A DNA stretch of 64,000 nt from the NCBI RefSeq assembly GCF_014696825.1, contig NZ_JACJQU010000011.1, positions 62,001 to 126,000 of the forward strand, written 5' to 3'. A model generated the notes under the pieces. That model searched no databases. It had not been told where the DNA came from and was given only the letters and a program-made list of their open reading frames with translations. This document shows, one piece after another, positions 56,650-64,000 of this stretch; position 1 is the first letter of the stretch; each line of letters starts with the position of its first letter. This stretch comes from Anabaena sphaerica FACHB-251 (GTDB lineage: Bacteria; Cyanobacteriota; Cyanobacteriia; Cyanobacteriales; Nostocaceae). A program made the translations under genes and the position numbers.

Positions 56650-57153
56650 ATGTCTAATTCTCCTCATAAAATTGCCATTGAAGCTGATGGTTATGCAGCT
56701 ACGTTAAAACGTCTGCGTCAAATCAGTGGACTGTTGGATAATGCTATTACCATTCCTGGAACTAAAGTGGGTATTGGTTTAGATCCGATTTTGGGATTAA
56801 TACCAGTTGGTGGTGATGTTTTGGTATTAATATTTTCTTTCTACATTATCATCGAATCGGCACGGCTAGGTGTGTCAAGAGCAACTTTGAGCAGAATGGT
56901 TGTAAATATTATCATTGATGCTTTAGTAGGTGCTATACCTATGTTAGGAGATCTATTTGATTTTGCCTGGAGAGCGAATAGTTATAACATCACTTTATTG
57001 GAAGATTACTTAAAATTACCTGGTGAAAAAAAGAAAGCGGATCAGGGTTTTATTATTGCTCTTTTCGCTGGATTGTTTTTACTTGCCATTGTCTTAGTAA
57101 CATTACCTGTGATACTAATAGCAATGCTATGGAAAACCTTAACAGGCGGTTAA
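56650..57153 (+). CDS. DUF4112 membrane protein
   Basis: 167 residues with the DUF4112 core: RLRQISGLLDNAITIPGTKVGIGLDPILGLIPVGGDVLVLIFSFYIIIESARLGV and DALVGAIPMLGDLFDFAWRAN, plus a C-terminal membrane segment. Function unknown. It may be cotranscribed with YihY upstream (55 bp, heptamers between) and the hydrolase downstream (42 bp). Confidence 0.9.
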   Translation: MSNSPHKIAIEADGYAATLKRLRQISGLLDNAITIPGTKVGIGLDPILGLIPVGGDVLVLIFSFYIIIESARLGVSRATLSRMVVNIIIDALVGAIPMLGDLFDFAWRANSYNITLLEDYLKLPGEKKKADQGFIIALFAGLFLLAIVLVTLPVILIAMLWKTLTGG

Positions 57154-57195
57154 AATGACGGTTTAATTAAGTATTAAAATACACATTAATACACA

Positions 57196-58131
57196 ATGAA
57201 AGATTGGTGGCAACGTAACTTTCCTCAAGGGCGGCAAAATCTAATTATTACTGATGCTAATGGATATCCCGTACAAATCGCTTATGGCGAAAAAGGTACA
57301 GGTAAGCCGCTGATTTTATTGCATGGGTTAGGCAGTTGGAGTTATAATTGGCGGCATTGTATCAACCCTTTATCTAAATATTTTCGGGTAATTTGTTTTG
57401 ATGCTAAAGGCTATGGTTTTTCAGAAAAATCTCTATCACGTCGAGAAGAAAATGGTCATCAAGTAATTGAGTTAGAACGAATTATTAAAGCTTTATGTGA
57501 TGAACCACCTGTTATTGTTGCCGAATCTTTAGGGGCATTAGTTTCTTTAGCCTTAGCTGCAAAATCTCCCCACTTAATTGGGCGTTTAGTAGTTATGAAT
57601 GCGCCGATTTTTGCTGAAACATTACCTCATTGGGCGATGGGAATATTGGCACAAACACCACTGGAAGTCATACAGACAATTGACTATTTACGTCTAGCTT
57701 ATGTGTTTGCACCTATAGTTAGAGAAGTAATGGCAATAGAAAGGCGTAAGGTGTTATTTGATCCTTCTATTCTCACCGAAGAAGATGTTTATTGGATAAC
57801 TTACCCGTTTATTGAAATTCCGGGAACTTTGGTGAAAGTCGCTGAAGAGTTACAAATAGCAGTAAAAGAAATTGAAAATTTACAAGCTAAAAAACCAAAT
57901 ATGCTGACTGAAATTCAAAATAATCTCAGTGCTATTGAATGTCAAACTCTAATTTTATGGGGTGATAAAGATAGTTGGTTTCCTGCTAGTCATGGTGAAA
58001 AATTACATCAACATTTACCAAATTCCCGGTTTAAAATTCTGGATAACTGTTATCATGACGCATCAACTGGCGCTTTTGAATTAGTGAATACTGAGATTAT
58101 TAAATTTTTGCAGGACACAAATTTCTGTTGA
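57196..58131 (+). CDS. Alpha/beta hydrolase
   Basis: 311 residues. Oxyanion HGLGSWSYNWRH, cofactor-free FDAKGYGFSEKS, nucleophile elbow VAESLGAL (Ser near 114, with Ala-Glu instead of the usual Gly-x before Ser), acid in LILWGDKDSWFP and His in NCYHDASTGAF. It contains a cap of about 80 residues. Likely an esterase or related enzyme; substrate unknown. Confidence 0.9.
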   Translation: MKDWWQRNFPQGRQNLIITDANGYPVQIAYGEKGTGKPLILLHGLGSWSYNWRHCINPLSKYFRVICFDAKGYGFSEKSLSRREENGHQVIELERIIKALCDEPPVIVAESLGALVSLALAAKSPHLIGRLVVMNAPIFAETLPHWAMGILAQTPLEVIQTIDYLRLAYVFAPIVREVMAIERRKVLFDPSILTEEDVYWITYPFIEIPGTLVKVAEELQIAVKEIENLQAKKPNMLTEIQNNLSAIECQTLILWGDKDSWFPASHGEKLHQHLPNSRFKILDNCYHDASTGAFELVNTEIIKFLQDTNFC

Positions 58132-58144
58132 ATTTAAAGAGATA

Positions 58145-58175
58145 GATACCCGACTTCTCAAAGAAGTCGGGTATC
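58145..58175. repeat. Palindromic repeat, GACTTC family, doubling as terminator-like hairpin
   Basis: GATACCCGACTTCT/AGAAGTCGGGTATC perfect arms, 13 bp after the hydrolase stop. Compensatory changes (GATACCC/GGGTATC instead of GATCCCC/GGGGATC) keep the stem paired. Confidence 0.85.
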
Positions 58176-58206
58176 TGAGTATGTATTACCAATTACAAAT
58201 AAAAGA

Positions 58207-58370
58207 AGAGTGGGAGAAGGCATACCACGCGCCTTTAATCTCCCACTCTACATTTGCTGCTGGGGCGTTCAGGAATATGTATTTTATAGACGCTACCCGT
58301 TATTTAGGGGGCTAAATTATACGTCAACGATAGCGCCTATATGCTGTGAATATTCCTGTTGCAGCAAATG
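58207..58370 (-). ncRNA. Candidate structured RNA or hairpin element
   Basis: Stem AGAGTGGGAG (58207-58216)/CTCCCACTCT (58240-58249), next to a 120-bp fold built from nested helices: CATTTGCTGC (58251-58260)/GCAGCAAATG (58361-58370), CAGGAATAT (58270-58278)/ATATTCCTG (58350-58358), TATAGACGCTA (58285-58295)/TAGCGCCTATA (58331-58341). Read on the minus strand the long fold comes first and the GC-rich stem is followed by a T-rich run, like a terminator. The strand is therefore an inference. It could be a 6S-like RNA, another regulatory RNA, or an inert palindromic element. Confidence 0.45.
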
Positions 58371-58675
58371 TCAAACCTGATTAATTATTATTTTTTTTGC
58401 TGAACTATTAGCCCAGAAAATTATTAGTAGATTGCTTTGTTTGTTCATAATAAAGACTTTTTAAACAGCCTTTTTAAGAATAAACTATTTATGTAGTAGC
58501 CCCTGATAACAACACCCTTAAAGTCGTTTATCTTTTAATAATTTAACTGGGTAGTTAACCGATTGGTTGCCAACTTGGCACTTTTTATCAGTTATTAGTT
58601 ATCGGTTATCAGTTATCAGTCTAAGAGGATGTTGCCAAAGAATTGTGATTATCATCAAAAACCCCACACCTCTTT
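58371..58675. other. Intergenic region, no gene seen
   Basis: AT-rich; TTATCAG-type heptamers near 58588-58622. Nothing else recognised. Confidence 0.5.
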
Positions 58676-59035
58676 TTAAACCCGTTGCGGAAGTTTGAGT
58701 AAGCGATAAATCACCAAACAACCAGATGCACAACTCAGAGCGATCGCTAACATTAACCACAAGGGTGTAGGATTGCTGTTATTAGGTAATTTTGTATTTA
58801 CTTCCTCTCTGACTACTTCTATGGGTTTTTCGGGTTCTATTTTGGGTACGTAGCCAGTATAAATTAGTTGGTAATAGCTAAATATTCCCACTATTAAGGG
58901 AAGTCCTAACAACCCCACGAACCATAACCAAGGATGCCTCACGAACAGGTTTTTAGATGGGGTTGTATTTTTTAATTCCTCTGTACTGCTTTTTGCAGTT
59001 TCGCTAGACTCTGGCTTGACGCTGTGACTATTCAT
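58676..59035 (-). CDS. Small two-TM protein, unknown
   Basis: 119 residues: polar Ser/Thr/Glu-rich N-terminus, membrane segment about 36-56 (WLWFVGLLGLPLIVGIFSYYQLI), polar loop, second membrane segment about 91-110 (LWLMLAIALSCASGCLVIYRLL). No family recognised. 93 bp upstream of the hemB stop on the same strand. Confidence 0.7.
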   Translation of the reverse strand: MNSHSVKPESSETAKSSTEELKNTTPSKNLFVRHPWLWFVGLLGLPLIVGIFSYYQLIYTGYVPKIEPEKPIEVVREEVNTKLPNNSNPTPLWLMLAIALSCASGCLVIYRLLKLPQRV

Positions 59036-59128
59036 GATTGATTTGATCTTGCATCCTCTAGTAGATTATTGTACTAGAAGACACAAGTGTTAACCATCAA
59101 TAGTGCCTCTACATGAAACTGGCACAAT

Positions 59129-60106
59129 CTACAACCACCTCGCCGCATCTTTAGCGTGGTAAGTTAAAATCAAATCAGCACCAGCCCGTTTAAAACCTGT
59201 TAAAGTTTCCATCACCACACGCTGTTCATCTATCCAACCATTTAAAGCCGCAGCTTTCACCATCGCATACTCACCAGAGACATTATAAGCAGCCACAGGT
59301 AAATTACTAGCTTGCTTCACCTGCCAAATAATGTCCATATATGCCAAAGCTGGCTTCACCATCAGCATATCAGCGCCTTCGGCAATATCTAACTCAATTT
59401 CTTTGATAGCTTCACGGGAGTTACCGGGGTCCATTTGGTAAGTGCGTCTATCACCAAACTGCGGTGTGGAGTCTGCTGCATCCCGGAATGGTCCATAATA
59501 AGCGGAAGCATATTTAGCAGCATAGGACATGATGGGGATATCTTCAAATCCCGCTTCATCCAAACCTTCACGAATAGCTTGAACAAAACCATCCATCATT
59601 CCCGAAGGTGCAATAATATCCGCACCTGCTTTAGCTTGGGAAACTGCGGTTTTCTTCAATAATTCCAAAGTTGGGTCATTTAAAACTCTACCTGTTAAAT
59701 CACCAGTTTGTAAATAACCACAATGACCATGACTGGTATATTCACACAAACAAGTATCAGCCAGAATAATTAAATCAGGAACTGCTTCTTTAACTGCGGT
59801 TGCTGCTTTTTGGACAATACCACAATCATGCCATGCACCTGTAGCATCTATGTCTTTATCTGCCGGAATTCCAAATAAGATAATAGCCGGAATACCTAAA
59901 TCATAAACTTCCTTAGCTTCTTCAACAATTTTATCTACCGAAAGTTGGTAGACTCCAGGCATAGATTTTACTTCCTTAGCAACACTCTCACCTGGAACAG
60001 CAAACAAAGGATAAATTAAATCATTGGTTGTTAAAACGGTTTCACGTACCATGCGACGTAGTTGGGGATGGGTACGTAAGCGACGGGGACGATGTGTTGG
60101 AAACAT
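59129..60106 (-). CDS. hemB: Delta-aminolevulinic acid dehydratase (porphobilinogen synthase)
   Basis: The 325-residue TIM-barrel enzyme joins two ALA molecules to porphobilinogen, for heme, chlorophyll and phycobilins. The metal-site region is [15 protein letters not shown], the Cys-rich zinc type rather than the Asp-rich magnesium type. Schiff-base lysines are in [18 protein letters not shown] and [14 protein letters not shown]. The start [23 protein letters not shown] is the family N-terminus. Confidence 0.96.
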   Translation of the reverse strand: MFPTHRPRRLRTHPQLRRMVRETVLTTNDLIYPLFAVPGESVAKEVKSMPGVYQLSVDKIVEEAKEVYDLGIPAIILFGIPADKDIDATGAWHDCGIVQKAATAVKEAVPDLIILADTCLCEYTSHGHCGYLQTGDLTGRVLNDPTLELLKKTAVSQAKAGADIIAPSGMMDGFVQAIREGLDEAGFEDIPIMSYAAKYASAYYGPFRDAADSTPQFGDRRTYQMDPGNSREAIKEIELDIAEGADMLMVKPALAYMDIIWQVKQASNLPVAAYNVSGEYAMVKAAALNGWIDEQRVVMETLTGFKRAGADLILTYHAKDAARWL

Positions 60107-60503
60107 AAATTTTTATCAACAAAAAACGCAATGGACATAAAACAAACCGTCACAAAAGCCACATTTTACTTTGTGACCTTCAGACAAACTAGAAACAGTG
60201 CTTAACTGTCTTTGCCCTGCTGTTCATGAAGCTGTGGGGCAATTTTGTATTTTACAGCTTTGTTGACACTTTACTGGAAGAAATTAGGGAAAATAATTTT
60301 AAAGTCAGGAGTCACCCTTCGGGAAGTCAAAGGTCAAAAGTCAAAAGTTAAAACTTAAAAGCGTCCTTTGGGCAGCCACAAAAATCGGGAGTCTGGTGTA
60401 TGTGTTAGAATTGCTAAACATTACAGGATTCATAAGAATGGGGAAAATTTTTAATTTTGTATCCTGATATATTGATGAAATAAATACCTAATGGAAATGA
60501 TTA
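60107..60503. other. Intergenic region with STRR
   Basis: AGTCAAA/AGTCAGG heptamers at about 60302-60350. No gene or RNA recognised in about 400 bp upstream of hemB. Confidence 0.5.
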
Positions 60504-60872
60504 CTAAAAAACTCGAAAAATGAATGGATAACGAAAGGGTGTATCAGGATTAGCAAAAACTTTGATGAGAGCAAAAATTGTTAATCCCCAATGTATAAAA
60601 TATCCCAAACCTGCCAATGGCAATAATATCACCAATGGTAAAACTAACCAACCGAGTAGAAAAAACAAAGCTCCTAAAATTGCACCATAAAACCAGACGT
60701 TAAAATGGAAATTGATAGATTCTTTGGCGTTGTCTTTGACAACCGGATCATCAGAGATGATTAATAAACCAATCGGTAAACCAACGGATACAATAGTGGT
60801 GCTGAAAAAAATTGCCCCGTGAGATAAGGCTGATAATATTTTGCGTTTATCGCTGTCGTATATGTCGTACAT
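60504..60872 (-). CDS. DUF4870 membrane protein (Tic20-like fold)
   Basis: 122 residues with the DUF4870 pattern: DSDKRKILSALSHGAIFFSTTIVSVGLPIGLLII, the VVKDNAKESINFHFNVWFYG loop and two further membrane segments ending in a short aromatic tail. Function unknown in bacteria. Confidence 0.88.
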   Translation of the reverse strand: MYDIYDSDKRKILSALSHGAIFFSTTIVSVGLPIGLLIISDDPVVKDNAKESINFHFNVWFYGAILGALFFLLGWLVLPLVILLPLAGLGYFIHWGLTIFALIKVFANPDTPFRYPFIFRVF

Positions 60873-61181
60873 TTTCAGTTCCTGATAATTTCTAGTTACT
60901 TATTATATCATATTTGGTTAAGCAGTAATAAATCAGAATTTGAGTTTGTCAGAATCAGGATGTTCAGGATTTTAGGATTTATAGGATTTTATTTTGTGGT
61001 CAAAGATCCCCGACTTCTGAGATAATTTATCTGAGAAATGAAAAGATTAATTAAAGAAGTCGGGGATCTAAATTTATCGAATCAGGATTTACAGGATTCG
61101 TGTTATCAAAATCCTCATCACTAATGATACAATTATAACAAGATAATAAAATTAATCTCAGCAATATCTACTATCAAAGGT
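60873..61181. other. Intergenic region with two repeat families
   Basis: AATCAGGAT/TTACAGGAT-type short repeats (60952-60990, 61079-61100) around a long GATCCCCGACTTCT palindrome (61005-61068). The kinase start follows. Confidence 0.55.
61005..61068. repeat. Long-form GATCCCCGACTTC palindrome, copy A
   Basis: GATCCCCGACTTCTGAGAT on the left and AAAGAAGTCGGGGATC on the right around an AT-rich middle, 64 bp. Same long form at 62522-62584 and, inverted, at 63768-63831. Confidence 0.88.
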
Positions 61182-62141
61182 ATGATCATTTGGCAACCAG
61201 GGGAAGAGATCAACAAGGGTAGATTTATCATTCAGGGTAAACCATTGGGTAGCGGTGGTTTTGGAATTACCTACAAAGCTTTAGAACCCAACACAGGCAA
61301 ATTATACGCTATCAAAACTCTAAACTCAACCATGCAACTGAGTGAAGACTTTGCAGAAGAACAGGTTAAGTTTATTAACGAAGCCTTGACAATTAAAGGG
61401 TTTGATCATAAACACATTCTCAAAGTTCATGAAGTCATCCAAGAAGGTCAACTTTTTGGCGTGGTGATGGAATATATTGATGGGGTGACTTTATTTAAGT
61501 ATGTCCAAAATCAAGGACAATTATCAGAAAGTGAAGCACTTTTATATATAGATCAAATTGGTCAAGCGTTAGAATATATCCACAATAAAGGACAGTTACA
61601 CCGAGATATTAAACCGGGAAATATTCTATTACGACAAAATAAACAAGAAGCGGTATTAATAGACTTTGGTTTAACTCGCAGTCTCGCTACTAAAAGCATG
61701 ACAAACTCCCTCACAGAAGGTTATGCACCTATTGAACAATATCGTCGTAAGGGTAATTTTGGTTCTCACACTGATGTCTATGCTTTAGCTGCAACTTTAT
61801 ATTATCTCTTAACTGCTGATGGATTGAAACAAGAGGGAGAAATTAGTCCAGTACCCGCAACTAACCGGAAATATGATGATGAACCTTTACCCGAACCAAA
61901 ACATTATAATTCTCGCATTAGTCAGAGGGTGAATGATGCTATTTTGCAGGGAATGGAAATAGAACCGGAAAAACGTACTGCGACGGTTTTGAAGTTTCGG
62001 GAAAGTTTGGGTTTGGTGGTTCAACCGAGAAGAACCCCACCCCCTAACCCCCTCCCCGCAAGCGAAGAGGGGGGACTAAAATCATCCTGTGGAATGGACT
62101 ATAAAAAAGTCCTTGCTGCACACCAGCCGCTTTCGGGTTAG
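61182..62141 (+). CDS. Serine/threonine protein kinase, 3' end replaced by a RAYT insertion
   Basis: 319 residues, essentially only a kinase: G-loop LGSGGFGITYKA (about 23-34), VAIK-equivalent YAIKTL, HRDIKPGNILL (about 142), IDFGLTRS and TEGYAPIEQYR in the activation segment. After RESLGLVVQPRR (about residue 287) the reading frame enters a dispersed CCCCCTAACCCCCTCCCC sequence and runs 98 bp antisense into the RAYT gene, so the natural C-terminus (often a membrane or sensor domain) has been cut off. The kinase core itself is complete. Confidence 0.88.
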   Translation: MIIWQPGEEINKGRFIIQGKPLGSGGFGITYKALEPNTGKLYAIKTLNSTMQLSEDFAEEQVKFINEALTIKGFDHKHILKVHEVIQEGQLFGVVMEYIDGVTLFKYVQNQGQLSESEALLYIDQIGQALEYIHNKGQLHRDIKPGNILLRQNKQEAVLIDFGLTRSLATKSMTNSLTEGYAPIEQYRRKGNFGSHTDVYALAATLYYLLTADGLKQEGEISPVPATNRKYDDEPLPEPKHYNSRISQRVNDAILQGMEIEPEKRTATVLKFRESLGLVVQPRRTPPPNPLPASEEGGLKSSCGMDYKKVLAAHQPLSG

Positions 62142-62514
62142 CATGAATATAACGCAAAGTATTTAAAGCTCGTTTCTTGTCTGTATTTGCAAACCCGGTA
62201 CTGTGATAACGCTTTTCCCAGAAATGTCCGCTACGGTTCAACATTTGGTTAAAACACATTGCAGTGTACCAGTTTAACCAGTGCATAATTTTTGGTAAGT
62301 CTTCCGGTTGTTGCGGTTCTATGAGATAATGAATGTGATTACTCATAATGCACAAACCGTATAATTTAAAGTTGTATTTTTCAATAGCCTTTTTAATGGC
62401 GTAAACTAAAACTTGACGACATTCTAATTTGGTCAAACGAAACTCACGGTTATTACATCTAATAGTGACATGGTAAGAATATCCTGATTGTAAAGTTCTT
62501 GGTTTTCGAGACAT
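62044..62514 (-). CDS. RAYT/Y1 transposase, second type
   Basis: 156 residues: SGYSYHVTIRCNNREFRL, HUH motif in IMSNHIHYLIEP, HFWEKRYHSTG and the Tyr in NTLRYIHANP. It is of a different subtype from the RAYT at 13.6 kb. A long-form GATCCCCGACTTC palindrome begins 7 bp before its ATG (62522-62584) and another lies ahead of the truncated kinase (61005-61068). Its C-terminus (VPPLRLRGGG) is encoded by a common C-rich dispersed repeat. Confidence 0.87.
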   Translation of the reverse strand: MSRKPRTLQSGYSYHVTIRCNNREFRLTKLECRQVLVYAIKKAIEKYNFKLYGLCIMSNHIHYLIEPQQPEDLPKIMHWLNWYTAMCFNQMLNRSGHFWEKRYHSTGFANTDKKRALNTLRYIHANPKAAGVQQGLFYSPFHRMILVPPLRLRGGG

Positions 62515-62521
62515 GACAAAA

Positions 62522-62584
62522 GATCCCCGACTTCTGAGATAATTAATGTGATTAATGAGAAGATTGTTAAAGAAGTCGGGGATC
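62522..62584. repeat. Long-form GATCCCCGACTTC palindrome, copy B, adjoining RAYT
   Basis: 63 bp, GATCCCCGACTTCTGAGAT ... AAAGAAGTCGGGGATC, immediately upstream of the transposase start. Confidence 0.88.
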
Positions 62585-62700
62585 TGAAAATTGTATTTGT
62601 CAGAATCAGGATAACCAGGATTAAAGGATGTATAGGATGGTAATTTATAGATGGTTTAAATTATTCAAAAACAATCATTCAAAAACATCCTGAAAAATCC

Positions 62701-62854
62701 CCAACTTCCCACCAAAAATCATTCAACAACATCCTGAAAATCCTTAAATCCTGTAAATCCTGATTCAGACAAATAAAATCACCAACTCCCCACTAAAAAT
62801 CATCCAACAACATCCTGAAAATCCTTAAATCCTGTAAATCCTGATTCAGACAAA
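62701..62854. repeat. 81-bp tandem repeat x2
   Basis: Two near-identical units containing AACATCCTGAAAATCC, TTAAATCCTGTAAATCC and TGATTCAGAC. Related fragments occur at 60952-60990, 61079-61100, 62596-62640, 63735-63760 and 63840-63860. They end just before the second kinase's ATG. Confidence 0.85.
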
Positions 62855-62865
62855 AAATATTAAAT

Positions 62866-63746
62866 ATGCAATCTACCAAGCATTACGCAATTATCAAATT
62901 ATCAAATCTATCGGTAAAGGTGGTTTTGGAGAAGTTTATTTAGCACAACATTCCCAAACGGGTAAACTTGTCGCTTTAAAAGTCATGTTACCAGAAGTTG
63001 CACAGGATGAAGATCATGTCCAAATGTTCCTCCGGGAAATTGAAAACATGAAAGCTTTAAAACATCCTCATGTTGTAGAATTATTTGATTATGGTTACGC
63101 AGAAAATATATTTTTCCTAGTTATGGAATATTACGAAGGTGGTAATGTTTATGATTTAATGCAGCAATTAGGAGGAAAATTACCCCTAGATATGTCTTTA
63201 GGAATTATCCTGCAAGTTTTAGATGGTTTAACATATACCCATCAAGCAGAAATTCCCTATGTTAAATTAGCTGATGGTAAATTTGCAAAAGGTAAAGGTT
63301 TAGTTCACCGAGATTTAAAACCAAATAATATTTTCCTCTGTAATATTAACGGTAAACTAACCGCAAAAATCGGTGATTATGGTTTAGCGAAATCTTTTGA
63401 TTTAGCAGGTTTAATTGGACAAACTTTCACCAAAAGAATGGGGGGTACACCTGGTTTTATTCCTCGTCAACAGGTGCTAAAATTTAAAGATGCAAAACCT
63501 GATGTTGATGTATGGGCAAGTGCAGCTTGTCTATATAATATGTTAACAGCATATTTTCCCCGCAATTTCACAGATGATCATTTTATGGATGTTCTGGAAA
63601 ATGATCCTGTGCCGATTTTACAACGTAGTGGAAATATCCCTATAAAATTAGCTGAAGTGATAGATTTAGCTTTAACCGAAAAGCCGCAAATCTATTTTCC
63701 AAGTGCTGCAAAGTTTAAAGAAGCACTCATTAATGTAATCCTGTAA
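62866..63746 (+). pseudogene. Serine/threonine kinase with an 8-bp duplication frameshift near the start
   Basis: From the ATG at 62866 the frame reads MQSTKHYAIIK and is then shifted by a tandem copy of TTATCAAA (62891-62898, 62899-62906). Deleting one copy restores MQSTKHYAIIKSIGKGGFGEVYLAQ joined to the rest of the kinase: ALKVM, HRDLKPNNIF, IGDYGLAKS (DYG in place of DFG), and GGTPGFIPRQ in place of the usual APE. The frame at 62985 alone would lack the G-loop and catalytic Lys. No alternative start is visible upstream. It could be dead, phase-variable, or an assembly artefact. Confidence 0.8.
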
Positions 63747-63767
63747 ATCCTAAATTGGACAGATTTA

Positions 63768-63831
63768 GATCCCCGATTTCTTTCATTTATCTTCTCATTG
63801 ATTACATCAATCATCTTAGAAGTCGGGGATC
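63768..63831. repeat. Long-form GATCCCCGACTTC palindrome, copy C (inverted)
   Basis: 64 bp; the reverse complement matches copies A and B (AAGATGATTGATGTAATCAA middle). Lies after the frameshifted kinase. Confidence 0.85.
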
Positions 63832-64000
63832 TTAGTCGATATCCTGATTCAGACAATCTGAGAAATCTAAAACAAGACCCTATATGCGCGCACAGATTCC
63901 CATTATAATAAAATGATAATAGAAAATCTGGAATTTGTCAACTACCTCACCCATAAAATTCTCAATATTGATGAATTCAGAGGTGAAAATTAATATAGCG
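63832..64000. other. Window end, no gene seen
   Basis: A CTGATTCAGACAA repeat trace, then AT-rich DNA. The only frame (ATG at 63913, 25 codons) is too short to call. Confidence 0.4.

Overview
The window is chromosomal DNA of a filamentous, probably heterocyst-forming cyanobacterium (order Nostocales). The evidence is frequent HIP1 octamers (GCGATCGC), many 7-bp short tandem repeats (STRR), and genes typical of the group: tocopherol cyclase, a PATAN-REC response regulator, CHASE2 and stand-alone Ser/Thr kinases, an IspH of the ~400-residue cyanobacterial type, and a signal-peptide Amt. I cannot name the genus. The DNA is rich in small repeats and in broken genes, so this genome looks to be under insertion and decay.

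Layout. 1-12.2 kb: a REC/thioredoxin-reductase-like fusion (cut by the window edge), a sugar ABC permease, a GAF protein, a REC-GAF-GGDEF diguanylate cyclase, prolyl iminopeptidase, a large membrane protein, UvsE endonuclease and an Hsp70-like protein. 12.3-17.0 kb: a type I restriction-modification locus (hsdM-hsdS-hsdR) in which all three genes are broken by different lesions, with a RAYT/Y1 transposase and its likely palindromic repeats inside. 17.24-23.87 kb: a 6.6-kb element integrated in the 3' end of tRNA-Thr(GGU). 24-34 kb: tRNA-Tyr, an ABC exporter, a lumenal-type protein, a ChuX-like protein, a TnpB remnant, cysK, several small unknown proteins, a luciferase-like oxidoreductase and msrB. 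34-48 kb: glutamine amidotransferase, PATAN-REC regulator, YdcF-like protein, tRNA-Arg(CCU), tocopherol cyclase, nitroreductase, stress-type protein, decayed PRC-barrel and AI-2E genes, CHASE2-kinase, amt, SGNH hydrolase. 48-64 kb: ispH, a long membrane-anchored unknown, thrC, YihY/BrkB, DUF4112, alpha/beta hydrolase, hemB, DUF4870, and two kinase genes, one truncated by a second RAYT insertion and one frameshifted.

The most interesting object is the tRNA-Thr element. It has a 47-bp direct repeat at its ends, a tyrosine integrase, an XRE repressor, a small basic protein, an 803-residue DUF3854/VapE-type primase-helicase, and a zinc-ribbon/two-TM protein. It has no recognisable capsid, portal, terminase or conjugation gene. 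It carries four clusters of exactly four ~12-bp iterons (core STATTAC) and, inside the primase-helicase reading frame, 13 copies of GGTAAC/GTTACC in 228 bp. It therefore looks like a self-replicating integrative plasmid or phage satellite whose origin may lie within its own replication gene, as in phages of the lambda/P4 type. Function is inferred, not shown.

A second theme is repeat biology. At least five families of small non-autonomous elements are present, several with visible target duplications, and some are nested in each other. Two RAYT transposases each sit beside a different palindrome family. Tandem heptamers have repeatedly taken over the 3' ends of genes.
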